A stretch of DNA of 64,000 nucleotides. Origin: Plasmodium coatneyi (Eukaryota; Apicomplexa; Aconoidasida; Haemosporida; Plasmodiidae). The notes beneath the pieces were generated by a model that worked only from the letters and a program-made list of their open reading frames with translations, ran no database searches and had not been told where the DNA came from. Each line of letters begins with the position of its first letter. Position 1 is the first letter of the stretch. The translations under genes and the position numbers were made by a program. The stretch covers positions 375,501 to 439,500 of the forward strand of contig NC_033560.1 in NCBI RefSeq assembly GCF_001680005.1, written 5' to 3'. Below are positions 31,747 to 44,631 of the stretch, in pieces.

Positions 31747-34700
31747 TCACTTTCCTCCATCAGTTATGCACTCGTACTTGGGCCATATAAGCGCCTGCAA
31801 CTCGTTGGCGTACTTGAAGTAGATGGTCGTGGGTGCGTTGTACAGGCGGCAGTTGTCGAACATGCGCTTCAGCTCTATTCCAAAGTCCTCTTTCGTTTTG
31901 TATTCGCCCTGGGGGGAAGGAAGAAAAATACACAGGTAAGTAAAATGAACAAGTGTAAAGACAGGCAACCGGGTAGGCACAGTCATGGACCGGCCATCCA
32001 ACAGACGGGCGAACTTGCACTGTTCGCTCATGGTAACGTACATGTCTGGCCTTCCTCCTCATGGTTAGAATATCCGTGGGTTCCTTTATAATATCGTAGT
32101 AATCGGGGGCTTCTGACAGACTCACAGGTTTGAGGAAGGGCCAAGCGGATTGCTGCTTTTCGAGGAAGTCTAGGACGCTTAATATTTGATCCTTCAGCTG
32201 TATATCCTTGTTTTGGGCCTTCTTTGGAAAATATTTCATTTCCTTTTTCCATCCGACTTCCAGTAACCCTGGGATGTTACTCGGGTGAATGGCATTGTTG
32301 ACTCCTTTATTTTGCACAAAGTAGTTAAGCCCCTTAAAAATAACTTGTGGCTTAATAAAATGAATGGCTTTTTTTACCGTCTTCTTTTGCTCGTACAACA
32401 TCTCCGATAACCGCAGGTAGTTTATGTTCGGGAATATGTAGCACTCCATTAACGTTCCTCCGTCGTAGTCCTTGATGTAGCCAAACCACCTCTCCTTGGG
32501 CATGGAAATTTTCTGGGAGAAGCCCTGCTTGCGGAAGTACCCGATGGCGAAGTTGTCTAAAGGGTCAAGGTGATGAAAACGGTGATGATGCGCAAAACGG
32601 TAAAAATTATCAACACGGTAAAGATGCGCATCTAATCAAGTGGGAGCCCCTTGTATTGGGATGAGACCTACCTGCATACGTTAGAAAGTACTCGATTCCA
32701 AACTTCTTCACGTGCTCCTTCAAATGATTCATCAGCCTCGTACCGTAGCCCTTCACCTGCTCCGTCGAGGTAACCGCCAGAAAGGCGATCTCAGCAAACC
32801 TCTGCTCAAAGTAAGGTCTAAAACAAACTCCCCCAATTACCGTGTTCTTTTTTAAAAGACAAAAAGTGTAATGGTTCCGGTCGAACACTAACCGCACGAT
32901 GTACTCTCGTGGCATCTTCGGTAGCTGTCTCGAGAAGATGTTCTTCAGTGTAATTAGCTTAATTAAGTGGTCCGGTTCTCGGTCATTCGTTATGCACTCG
33001 AAGGTGATGATGCCCATGTTTTCTTCCTTCGCTCCTCCTGCGTCTCGGTGCAGGTATCCAAGGCCGGTTTCGGACGGTAAGAGGGACTACAACGTGGGGG
33101 GTGGAAAAAATGTCATCACACAGGTGTTAATGTTAAGTAGAAACAAGTGAGAAGCACAGAACGAACTGACACATGCACCATCCTTTTCAATGCATCACTT
33201 TTTCTCACCTGCAACTTGTTGCTCTGCTTGGCCGCATTGATGAAGAGCATGAGGGCCACGTTGACGGAGAGTCCGGCCTCCAAACAAAGATTCAGAAAGA
33301 AGAATTTTATTTTCTTCTTCACGGCGGTTTTTTTTAAATCCTCAATTATGGTCACATAATTGCACAGCAAAACGGTGTGCAAAAAGTCTCTGGAAAAACA
33401 CATGCTAATAACGTTTCCACTGGATTGCTCCTTCCGCAAAAAGGTTTTCCACTTTGAATAAATGGTGTCATAATTCGGGTCATAAATTAAATTGGGATTG
33501 CTTATCCTGTTGTTCACTGGCATCAGTTGCTGTAGGTTTATAATGGAACAAATGCTTTTCGTTATTTCAGTCAAGATGTACTTGTTGCTTTCATCCGTTT
33601 CACGGTTCACGGTAGCTTCAGCGTTGTCGCTATTGTTATTCGTCGTGGTCGTGGTGGTGTCCTTCCCTTCCACGCCGTTAAGTTTGTCCTCATTCTTGTT
33701 ATTAACACTGATGTTCTCACTTGGGGCGTTTTTTTTATTGGTCTTACTGGGGGTGCCCTCATCTTTGCTTTGCTCATTTGGCACCATAACGCAGTCATTT
33801 TCCTTTCCCGTCTGTCCTTCTGCAGTGTTCTCTGTGGTAGCCTCCCCCGTGGGGGTAACACCGTCGACAACCTTCTCATCATTAACCCCCTCGTCCTGCT
33901 TCTTAACAGTTTCCTTCACATTATCACCATTCAGGGTTTCCCCTATTGGGGGCATTTCCCCCTGTTCACCTCCCCCAGGGTCACGATCCACCCCGCTGTT
34001 CCCATCGGACATTTCGCCCTTCTCATTATAAAGCAAATTCTCGTTGTTGTAAAATTCGAGCAGATAATCCACAAGCGAATTCTGCACAATGTAGTTTACA
34101 ATGTTGTATATTTTCTCATTGGGGGGTAACTTGGAGCAGTACTTTCCATTTACAAAGTTTTTGCTCAGGTCAAGACCATCGACGTTTTTTAGATACACAT
34201 TTTCACTAAAGGTGAGATCCTCCATTTTTATATTTTTAATGACGTTTTTGCTACTTTCTGCGTTGCTACTCATTTTGTTTTTGCCTTTACTATTTGTCTG
34301 CGTGTCATTATTTTTCTTTGCGTTCACCGTTTCTGCTCCGTTTCCGCCTGTCCCTTTTGTGCCTACATTTTTGGTACCCTTGGGTCCTGCTGCCTGTGTC
34401 CCGCTGGCTGCTCTGCTTGGACTGTTCACCAGGGGGATACTTCCATGCGGGCCGTTCACCAACCCGCCCATCATCCCTGCGTGCATGTCATTCATTGGAC
34501 TTCCTGGCAAAATACCCCCTCCAATCCCGCCCGCGTTGTTCCCTACACCACTCCCCATCATCCCAATAGAATTCATCATATTCATTCCACCATAAGGATG
34601 GGGATGAGTCACATGGAAGTTGTAAGAATTACCACCTGCACCCACCATCGGTGGTACATTCATTGCATTGTATTGACTTCCAATTCCTTTCATTGCATTG

Positions 34701-36430
34701 AGGCTGTTCATTCTGCCCATGCTGCTGTTTAAAAATGCATTCGGGTTATTCATTCCATGAGGGGGAAACATGTTCACGTTGTTACTTCCCATGCTGATGG
34801 TGCTGCTAGGATAGTTGTTCATGTCGTTGCTTTTTAATGGACCTTCCATAATTTCTTTCTTCCCTGCGTCTTTTTTTCTTCCTTCCGGGGGGAACTCATC
34901 GTTCATGTCTTTGAAGTGGGGGCCATTCATGCGGCCAAGTTCACCCACGTTATTCATTCGTGACCCCTTGACGTTCCCCACAAACCCCATCTGCGGGTTC
35001 GCCATAAAAAGCTTATTCTTCGGGAAATTCACGTTACCGCTGAAGCTGTTCATACCTACAATTTTATTACCCCCCAGGATGCTCCCGTTTCTGACACTTC
35101 CACCTTCAGCGTTAAGTTTCGCTCCATTCAGGTGAGACGCATTCCCGCTGGTACCACCCAGACTCTGTAGCGGTACCTTATTCGGGGTGGAAAAATTGAC
35201 AGGACCACTTTCCATCTTACCCATGCTGCTACTGTTACTGTAATTACCGCCTACTGGCATTTTCCTTTGATTACCACCTATTACTCTGTCCTGATCAATC
35301 AGTTCGTTGTGTCCACTGCCGTGTGCAGGGCCGATGCCTAACCCCCCATTAACCATTCCATTCCCGTTGGGCAAGTAATTCATTTTTGGGTCTCCCCCCT
35401 GCATGTTGTCTTCACCGACTTTGCGTTTTTTCTGTTCATTCTTCTTATTCTCCTCATCGTCCTCCTCCTGGTTATCTGCCTGGTGACTACCATCTATGTG
35501 GCCATTTCCACGGTTTCCATTTCCTTTCCCATCGTCTCCACTGCTCCCGTGGTTTCCTCCACTTCCTCCGCCTCCCCCTGCGTTGCCACCACCGTTCATT
35601 GAGTTGCTTCCTCCACCAACGGTGGAAGAATTCCCTGCTCCATCTCCCCCCCCACTGCAGTCATTCCCTTCCGCCATGCAACTCCTCGCCTGCCACCTTT
35701 TGGGCAACTCCACCAATTTATCTGCCCCGACGGAGGTAAGCCATTCGGTACCGCTAACTGGGGGGTCATCATTACACTTCTCCTTTTCTTCCTCCCTCTG
35801 TGAACAAATCCCATTATTCTCATCCCTTGGGTCTACATGCCCACTCTGCGGTGATGCATATCCACTCGTGTGGGTTTCCTCCAGGTTATCCAAATGGCCG
35901 GTCCTCAGCTTCTTCCAAGCAGCTTTTCTATCGCTTTTCTGCTCATCTTTTTGCACATTCTCTTCACCATCTGCGGGACTACCCGGGGAAGTTTCCAAGC
36001 AGGTGCTACTTTTGACACTCTGGGTGGAGCTGCCACGTGGCGGGTCTTCCAAACCGTTACTGTGTGTCAATCCGTCGGGGGTGTAACTCTGCAGGAGGTT
36101 AGCAACCCCACCACCGGATTCGAAGTGCATTCGCTTCCTCTTGGACGTCCCCAGCAAGCCTCCTCCTGATGTTGTTCCTGCTGTTGCTAATGCCGCTGCA
36201 CCCTTGGGGGCCAACTCAACGATGCACTTCTCCTCCTCCGAGTGGAAAAAAAATCCATCGTTTTTGCATTTTAAAAAATTCCAAAGGTCGACATCTTCGT
36301 CCTTGCCTTTGTTACAACAGTGAAAGGGATATATATATATTTTTTTTTTTTTATTGGTCAAAACATGACGACTTGGGTCCTTCCAAAGTGGATCCCTCTC
36401 CTCCCTGTTTATGAGGTAATCAATCATCAT
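31747..36430 (-). CDS. GCN5: Histone acetyltransferase GCN5, four exons
   Basis: The catalytic histone acetyltransferase of the SAGA-like complex. It acetylates histone H3 and has a C-terminal bromodomain. Four phase-matched exons: 33209-36430, 32672-33086, 32042-32556 and 31747-31908, giving 1,437 residues, close to the P. falciparum protein. The first ~1,070 residues are an apicomplexan extension rich in Gly, Asn, Ser and Met, with long disordered runs. The GNAT domain (about 1095-1260) shows the catalytic-Glu segment FAEIAFLAV, the acetyl-CoA loop QVKGYGT and YADNFAIGYFRKQGF, which spans the exon 2/3 junction. The bromodomain (about 1325-1435) shows WPFLKPV, DYYDIIKEPTDI and, after the last junction, NCRLYNAPTTIYFKYANEL. 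The first ATG of the long frame is at 36430; an overlapping upstream ORF precedes it. Confidence 0.95.
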
Positions 36431-36467
36431 TTTCGTCGTCGTTAAGCTTCTTCGAATCGCTCGGCAT
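36420..36467 (-). promoter_or_regulatory. uORF overlapping the GCN5 start
   Basis: A minus-strand ATG at 36467 opens a 15-codon frame (MPSDSKKLNDDENDD) that ends at 36420, ten nucleotides past the first base of the GCN5 ATG and out of frame with it. If transcribed in the leader it would compete with GCN5 initiation. It could also be the true N-terminus of an alternative gene model. Confidence 0.5.
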
Positions 36468-39400
36468 TAAAAACTAAAAAGGAACATACAAATGTACATT
36501 CTAGGAGGGACGTATTTGTACAGAGGGGTCAGCAAAAAGGGGGTATTATACTACCCACTCTCTTCATCCCTCTGCTGCTATGTTGCTATGCTGCTATATG
36601 CGGCCCTGCCAGAGGGGGGAAATAAACCTCGCAAATGGTAATTCATTCGCGCGGGGAAAAAAAAAACCATACCATGGGAAAAACCCATAAATGGAAAAAT
36701 TAAAAAAACGTATCAAAACGTATCAGAACGTATTAAAACGTATTAAAATGCGTGAAAAAAAAAAACAAACAAAAAGGAAAAATTGTGGCCTCCTCAAAGG
36801 AACAATTAAAAGAATAATTCAGCGCATAAAAATTACCCATGGGGGGGAAGGAAAAAAAAAAAAAAAATCGCAATTGGGAAAAATGAATACTACCAATTTT
36901 AAAAATATGCACGGCAGAGAGAGAGCTGTGTTGGTGGCATTTGAAAATATCTCAACTGAAGGAGAAGAACGGAAGATATAACAGTTACTTTGCCTGCTTA
37001 TAAACACATGACATGTTCGTAAACTTTGCTTTACTCAGAGGTCATTTTTTTGCGTTAGGGGAGGATTACATTCCTTTGCACTTTTCTATTTTTATCGAAT
37101 TAAGAATATGCCTATTTATGAATGTACCACTGTTGTGTTGTGAGGTGAATTAGCATAGGAGAATGTTCTTGCCCCTTCTGTATTTTCCCCTCAATGATGG
37201 CAAGCAGAATAATATGCCCTAAGAAACTCCTTTTCATGTCGCTACAAATGCACACATATACGTAAGCATACGCCTATGTGTACATATGTGTTGGTATTCT
37301 TTTATAGTTGCTTCAAACCACAGGGGTGTTGTTGTCGTTAGTGCGAAGTTCACCTCCATAGTTGATCATCCCCAAATGATGTGCCAGATAAAAGAAGCCA
37401 CGCATGGTGCACCTTCTACAGGATATAAAGGACTAATCCCCAAAGTTGTCAGTAAGAAGGGGGGAAGAGACAGACAAACTCACTTTTAGCGTTTGCCCTA
37501 CAATTCGGGCTCTCTTCCTCCCCTCAGGTGTGTATCCTGTCACAGTTTGTATTATGTACCTATAGCGGTGCACTTTTACCGTTTTATTATTTTATTTTAT
37601 TTATTTATTTTGTGTACGTGGTTACCCCCACCCGTTTGGCGATTTAGCTGTGGAGCGGCTTTATGACCTAATTTTTACTCGTTGCACAAGCTCCTTGCAG
37701 AAGGGTACGAGCACAAAAATGTGGACACATATGTGTGAACGCACCCAGGTTGGTAGTCGTTATATCTGCTATGTAAAGGGAACGCGACACATTGGTACCG
37801 AGCTTTTTTATGCTGCACATCTTTCAACACAGTTAACCAACGATGCACTGGTGGACATACACATAGCAGCCGCTTCTGTTAAAAGGTGAAAATGCTCTTA
37901 TATGATTCACCGCCACGAACAGAATTTTCTTTTTTCTTTCATTAAAATTTATGGGCAACGTCAGATCGAGAATTTTTCTCATCGCCCCTGAAAAGGTGAA
38001 CAACCAACCTTTCGCTCTTTCCAATGGTATAAACTGTTGCACTCACGCGAAATAAAAAAACCGTGTGATACACTGCAACATGGTAAACTACACAGTAAAT
38101 GTGCGCGTCGCAAGTTTAACTTTGCGTGTTACTACGGCTGCAGACGGTGACCATCCCAAGTTGTTTGGTCCACAAAAGTACAGTCATGCATACAAGCAAT
38201 TTACATGTACTTTTATTTTAATAAGAGCAACGACACAAAGTTATTGATTTCTTTTCTTTTTTCCCATTTGTTAGCCATGTGGACATTTTAAAAATTGCAT
38301 AACCGTGACAACATGATCAATTTATGCGTGAACAAACCTTTTCAATTTGGCCTTCACACCTGTAGAGGCACACGTATGGGTAGAAGGTGGAATGCGTTCA
38401 GGCGTACGAGAATACACGGTACAGCTGCAAAAAGGTGGGTCACAAAATAGGGTCAGCCTCGCCCCCTAAAATATGTACTGTGTTTTCACCCTACAAACAA
38501 GCAATTTTATTATTCCACAAATAAGCAAAATAGTGTTATGCTTTATCTCTCACATGTTTAACTGTTGTGGTGAAGCGAACACAAAAGAATAATTTAAACG
38601 GTGAAACTTTCATAAAATAAAAAAATATATATATATCAGGCGCAGCTTTAGCAGCGCGGTGAGAGATATGCAACTCGCGGAGGGGTTAACTCCTAAAAAG
38701 GTGAGAAAAAAAAAAAAAAAAAAGCAAAACGAAGCGAAGCGAAATTGCGGCAATTATTCATATAAACAGAAATATATATTTCCACGAATGAAACAAATAC
38801 TGCAATGCTGCAATACTGCAATTCGGTTCATACGGGATTTACTATTATGCAGCTGTGCATGTTTGCAGGAGCTCCGGTACCGCAGAAGCAAACGCCGGCA
38901 GAGGCACATTGAAAGCAAAAAATAATAATAGCACCCCCATCGGGTAGAGCCCCCAATCAAAGTTAATTTCTTTTTTACTGCGCTTGCCTGATATAGAAAA
39001 AAATGTTGAAAAAAAAAAAAAAAAAAAAAAGAAGCTTACAAAATTTCTATCGTATTTTTTATATCTGTATTTTTGAGGGGTTCTCACTTTTGCTGTTATT
39101 TTTTGCTTTAATTTTTTGTTTTTATTCTGTTTTACTTTTGTTCTATTTTTGTTTCGTTTTTATTTGTTTTTTGATTTTTTCTTATTTTATTTTATTTGAT
39201 TTATACTAGTTCGTTTTAGTTCTACTGCTTCTATTTTTTTCATAGTTTTCATGTCGTCCTTGGACTGCGTTCTTGCCTCGCCGGTCGCCGCTAGTTCGCA
39301 CGTGCCTCTTCATACCATTCCAGTTTTGTTCATAGTTGGCGGTTCGCAACTTGTGGTGAAGGTTGAATGTGAATGCCCTTTTTCTTTTCTCCTTGCATGA

Positions 39401-40324
39401 CGGCAGCGCTCACCCACCTCACATATACAAACCGGCAAAATTGAAGCAAACGCAATAGAACGAAACTGAGCCCACTTCACTGTAAAACCGAACTGAATTA
39501 ATTTTTTTTCCCCTTTCGCACCTTTCTAATGTTAACCTAAACGTATGCCACTGAGGCGAAGAATAGGAGACGAGTAGAAAACAGCCAAACTAGTCAAACT
39601 AGCCAAACTGGTAGTAACTGCCGCGCCGACTGATCAAAGTGCAAAGGAACAACGGGCTAGAGAGACCGTTGATTGGAACTATTTGCACGTGTTGGCTGGC
39701 CTTATTGCGAACTGCTCCATTTCTCCCTGGGGTATAGTAAAAATTTACGCGAAATACACGGAGCATGAAGCAGGAGGAAGGAAGTGGGCAGATGTGAACA
39801 AAGACGGGTAGGACAAACCCTAAATTATACGCACAGAATAACTCTCCGTCGTGTGATGCAAGCCGACCTTAGTGCCTAACTGTGCGCTAACGTCATCCTA
39901 TATGTGTACCCACATGCACCTACGTGTGAATGTCCACCTGCATGAGGGAGTAACACACAAACCATTGCAACAGACTCAAGCTGATCCATTGAAGAAGAAA
40001 AAATTTCCATAAGTACGAACATTACGAACGTAACTTACAGTAAAAACATAACGCTCTAAAATTAATACCTTAGATGTATTCCCCTGAATTATTGATCGTC
40101 CTATTTTTGTCTTCCCTTTTTATTCACCCGAGTGTATACACGTATAGCTGCATTTTGCGCTGAGCGACAGGATAAAATCCGAAGACCCCTTCAAACGCAT
40201 GCGTGCACGATCTACCCATTTCCGCTCAGGAAGATTAGGCACAGCCAAATTTTAAAGTCAAAAGAGTTACCTCGCGCAAACGGTGTTGTTCCCCTTTAAC
40301 TAGCCCAAGCTGTGAAGGGAAAAA
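36431..40324. other. Long divergent intergenic region (3.9 kb)
   Basis: A head-to-head region between GCN5 (-) and the RRM-WW-RRM gene (+), the longest gene-free stretch in the window. It contains the 10-bp array at 36701-36750, A15 near 36852-36866, A17 near 38706-38722, A21 near 39010-39030 and a T-rich tract at about 39051-39240. No frame over 100 codons has coding character, and I saw no tRNA-like sequence. It likely holds two promoters and long 5' UTRs. Confidence 0.6.
36701..36750. repeat. 10-bp phased repeat upstream of GCN5
   Basis: Five consecutive 10-nt units, TAAAAAAACG, TATCAAAACG, TATCAGAACG, TATTAAAACG and TATTAAAATG, in exact 10-bp register. They lie about 270-320 bp upstream of the GCN5 ATG. 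The A-rich half repeats once per helical turn. Confidence 0.85.
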
Positions 40325-40498
40325 ATGTCTGCTGCGAATTCTACCAAAATTTTTATTGGTAGCATCCCCAAGGATGTTACAGAGGTGAGTCCATTCGCGC
40401 AGTTATACCCACGCGCACCATACAGGCTGTAAGGAGCCTTGTGTGCAAGTGACTACCGTCCTACCACATATTACCTTCACAGTGAATCCGAAAAAAAA

Positions 40499-40549
<51 letters not shown>

Positions 40550-41627
40550 CATGTTCCATTTTGTGCTTTACTTGTCCCCCTTCCCCCAGGAGGAGTTAAA
40601 AGCGGAGGCATCCAAACATGGTGTGATCACCCAAGTGTACTACGTGCCGGCCACGGCCCAAAGCCCCCGAGGGTGGGCATTCATTACATACAAGCAGAGG
40701 TCGGAAGCTTATAAAGCCATCGAAGCTTTGGACTATAAGTGTATATTTCCTAACAGCCAGCGACCACTGGATGTAAGATTCGCTAGCTACAAACATAACA
40801 CCACTACCACTACCACCACCACCGAAACACAACCGGCGCCAAATAAAAACGTTTGGCAGAAGCACGTAACGTCAGATGGACACCCATATTACTACAATTC
40901 TGTAACTGGCCATTCCCAGTGGGAAAAACCCAAGGAATCAGTTACTACGCCCGCCTCAGTCATTCAAGGAAAGACTAACACCGTTGCGCCGTATGGTCCT
41001 CCAGGCGCCAATGTGTTCGTTTTCCACGTGCCCTCACATTGGACGGATATGGAGTTGTACCAGGTACGTCAATTTATTCGATCGCCTGGTCACGTAACTG
41101 ACGTGATTTACCAACTCGGAGGAGAGTACCCTTCCGATGTGGTACCCCGACCGGTGCGCAAGAAAGGGCCTAACTCCCCACACACGCACATATATATGAA
41201 TATATACACACGTACATATACATACATGCATAAATATATGCGTAAATATATGCGTACCCCCCCGCAGCACTTCCAACACTTCGGATACGTACTGAGCGCA
41301 CGAATTCAAAGGGACTCCAGTGGAAGAAACAAGGGCTACGGGTTCGTCAGTTTTAACAACCCAGAGTCAGCTATGAATGCAATCAAAGGAATGCATGGAT
41401 TTTACGTCTCGGGGAAGCACCTAAAAGTGCAGTTAAAAAAGGGAGAGGAACACTATATGCAGTTAAATGCCCCTGTGCAGCCGCAACTGGCCGCCACACA
41501 ACCCTACACAGTGCAACAACCAATCATGGGGAACCCCCAACAGCCTTACATGGCCCATATGATGTATGGTAGTATGGATTCTACCAACCAGATGCGCTAC
41601 AACAACACGTATTCATTGAGTAGGTAG
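40325..41627 (+). CDS. RNA-binding protein with RRM-WW-RRM layout, three exons
   Basis: A 297-residue RNA-binding protein from exons 40325-40384, 40590-41063 and 41268-41627, all in phase 0 with GT-AG borders (GAG|GTGAG, CCCCAG|GAG, CAG|GTACG, CGCAG|CAC). RRM1 spans about residues 7-85, with RNP2 KIFIGSIP in exon 1 and RNP1 RGWAFITY. A poly-threonine linker follows, then a WW domain (about 103-133: VWQKHVTSDGHPYYYN, then SQWEKP). RRM2 (about 152-245) has RNP2 NVFVFHVP and RNP1 KGYGFVSF, and its exon border falls in helix 1. The tail is Gln/Pro/Met-rich. RRM2 is CELF/Bruno-like. WW domains bind proline-rich partners, so a role in splicing or mRNA fate is likely but inferred. Intron 1 carries A26(TA)n. 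Confidence 0.92.
40491..40543. repeat. A26 + (TA)n microsatellite in intron
   Basis: A run of 26 adenines followed by about 13 TA units, inside intron 1 of the RRM-WW-RRM gene. A long ORF reads through it from an upstream GTG-like start, which falsely extends the protein. Confidence 0.9.
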
Positions 41628-41933
41628 GTGGGTTCGTCCCCTTGGAGGGGGGATACCCGTTCTACCGCACCCACATGTATGGCTAGGTATGTGCCTATTT
41701 GTTGATAACCCATGTGTAGTCGCCCCACGTGTGGGCGCACTCTTTTAATGATCTAGCCTTTTTCAAGTTAAACGAAGGGAACGTTCGGGATAACTCCCCA
41801 TTTGCACCTCGCCTTCCGTATATCGGCCCCATCTTTGCTGCTACGTTGTCCCTTTTTTCGTTGCTTCTCCCATCTGTCCGTTGTTCGTTTTTCTATTTCT
41901 TCCCCCCTTTCTACAACATATGACATAAAATTA

Positions 41934-41975
<42 letters not shown>

Positions 41976-43249
41976 CTCCCCAAATTAACGATACATTAGA
42001 AAAGTTTGTTTTTGACCAAAATGGAAATATATATATTTTTTATCACTCCTGTTGTGTGATTAGGAACGTGTGCAGTTTGGGGGTCTTCCTCCCATCCTGA
42101 GTGAGTGACCCACTTTATTATTATGTCTCCATTTCTAACAACTCCCCACATGAGCAATATATGCTCCATCTCATAATTGCGCCTTCCATCATTTTGTTAA
42201 AATGCTCACCGTAATGAGTGACTATGTCTGTTGAGTGCTCCTTCTTTGTGAAACATACTTGTGGTTCATGAATGAGTTTAGCAGGAGCCACACTGGGAAA
42301 TGATGACCCGACCATCGGACACCTTTCGAAGGTGCGGTGTATTATGTCCCAAGGAGAACCCACATGTGGGAGAACAAATACCCGTAATTGTCTTCACAGA
42401 TCAGAGGGAAAGACGCAGCCTATGCGGGTTTACCCAGACTATGGTTAGGTTGTTATAAAAGTGGGCAGCATATATGTATACACCCATGTGGAGGTGCGGA
42501 AGTGGCGTCCACCCTATCCACCAGTTTGGAACAAAAAATATGAGGTTCCAAATATAAGGTTAAGTATACGGTTAACTATGTACACTGCAAAATGGGAAAC
42601 ATTTGGCAACTGCGGGGGATATACTCCTAACATGAGAGATACTACTTGAATGCCGTCTCATCTGCAGAGAGCGGGGTCCACCCTGTTGCCCTGCCTGCCT
42701 TCCCTTTTAGCCGCCCCGTTTCTTCAACCCAACTGATATAATTGCTCACACGGTTGAACTGAACCAGAACCATTTCATTATTCCATTGCTTGCCCAGGAC
42801 TGCGCGGTGAGGGAGCTCCAACAACACCGTTTCTTTTTGCAACATTGGGAGAAGGAAAAAAATATGGGGAGTATAAATCGACATACGCTTTTGTATCCTC
42901 CTAGTTGACATTTTTTTTTTTTTTTTTTTTTTTTTTCTATCACCAATTTTGCAATGGATGAAACAAATGTCGGTGAATACCCCGTCGCCTGACTCACTAA
43001 ATATTTTTTTCCGTAAAAAGGTTTATAAGTCACACAAAGCTCATGTATTTAATCGTACGACGACTATGAAGTGGGTACGGGTGTTCCCTCCAACTTGATA
43101 TTTGAAGAGAGCACAAATATGTGCACCTGTAGGTATGCATATATATGCGTGAACACCTAAATAGGCCAACATAGGAGTAGCCACAAACAAAACGCCATTC
43201 AACCTATTCACGCCGTTCACGTGGGCGCGCCAGCTGGGAAGGAGGCAAC
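41628..43249. other. Intergenic between RNA-binding protein and RWDD1 genes
   Basis: Tandem plus-strand spacing with T34 at 41937-41970, the longest homopolymer in the window, and T25 near 42912-42936. No supported gene. Confidence 0.6.
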
Positions 43250-44631
43250 ATGGATTACAAAAGCGAACAGTTGGCAGAAAAGGAGAGCTTGTCACTTTTG
43301 TACGAATGTACCAATGAATTTATTTGCGTAGACGAAAAGAAATTTAAAATCCTGATTGAAAATAAAGCCAAGAAAATTTCCTTCTACTTGCTGTTTGAGT
43401 ATACGGAACGGTACCCGGATGAGGCCCCCATATGGAAGATCATCGAAGGTAGAAGATGGTGTGGAGTGCGTATCTGCGCCGATTTGTTTTGTTCCCATTT
43501 GGGGGAAAAGACCCACCTCATGCGAAGGATATATGTACACGTAGAACAGGGTTTCGTGTGCTTATGCATTTGTGTATATAAATTCTAGGCCTTCTAACAG
43601 GAACGGCCTTTTTTGCAAAAAGCTGTTACCTTTTTAATGTCTACATATGTGTATATAATTTTTTTTTTTTTTTTTTTTTTTTCACGTGTTCAGGTAAAAA
43701 TGTGACCAACAGGCTGCGCGAAAATGTGGAGGAGCACATCCGAGAGACGGTGGAAAATAACTTGGGCTACAGCATGATTTATAACATTGTGGAGAATATA
43801 AGGGTAAGACCAGGGGATGGACAATCCGAATATGTTGGAACAGTCGCACATGTTTTTCTTGTCGTTTTCCATATGGCTAGCTTTCTGCTCCTTCCTGTTC
43901 CCTCGGGTTTATTTAAAACGGCACGAAACTATTTTCCCCACGTAATTTTATCCGACGCGTGTTTTTTTTTCCCACCTCCCTTTTACAGTCTTACCTCTCC
44001 GAAGACATTGAAGAAAAATCCATGTACGATGAAATGCTGGAGAGGAAACCCAAAGAGGGTGAAGAAATGAATGATGAGGACTCCGATGACAAGACTGGCG
44101 CAGAGGATTATGAAAACGTTTTGGAGTTGAAGGAGCTGTGTGAAGAACGGGTGCGTCTTCCCCCGTTTACGTATACCCACCATTGTATATATACCTGTAC
44201 ATACGCATAAGTGCACATTCCTGTCTTTGTATCGTGGCACCTGTATCACACCTGCTTGCCCGATGTCTGTTCACCCCCTCCTGCAGTACCGAGTAACCGA
44301 GGAAGAATTCGATGCGTGGCGAAAAGAGTTTTACAAAAACATTTTCGCTGAAATAAAAAATATTAACATGTCGGATAACCCCACAGGGCGGGAGCTCTTT
44401 GAGAAGGGAAAAATTAACTTGGCCGATGCGGAATTTGAGGACGGTAAACAGGAAAGGAAGTTGGCACCCGTCCACCCACCACTGTGCTGCTATTCATCGG
44501 TACACTGCTCATTATGCCGTTTTTCATCCGTAAACTGCTCATTACGCCGTTTTTCATTTTCCTTCTTAGGCGAAGCCAAGTGGTGCAACGAAGAATTATT
44601 TTGCGACCTTGACTTGGACATGGAACCATGA
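43250..44631 (+). CDS. RWD-domain protein, RWDD1/DFRP2-like, five exons
   Basis: A 229-residue protein from exons 43250-43448, 43694-43803, 43989-44150, 44287-44443 and 44570-44631. All phases agree and all borders are GT-AG. The N-terminal RWD domain (about 1-110) has the hallmark YPDEAP segment and a long helix including NLGYSMIYNIVENI. The middle is acidic (NDEDSDD), and the C-terminal part (TEEEFDAWRKEFY, then GRELFEKGKINLADAEF) matches the end of RWDD1, which binds and stabilises the GTPase DRG2 and links to translation control. The last exon ends CDLDLDMEP. DRG-GTPase partnership is inferred from the family. Introns are 130-245 nt, and intron 1 contains T22. Confidence 0.9.

Noticed and set aside
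33492..34595. Long plus-strand frames rich in Ser, Phe and Pro opposite GCN5
   Set aside because: Antisense shadows of the low-complexity GCN5 N-terminus.
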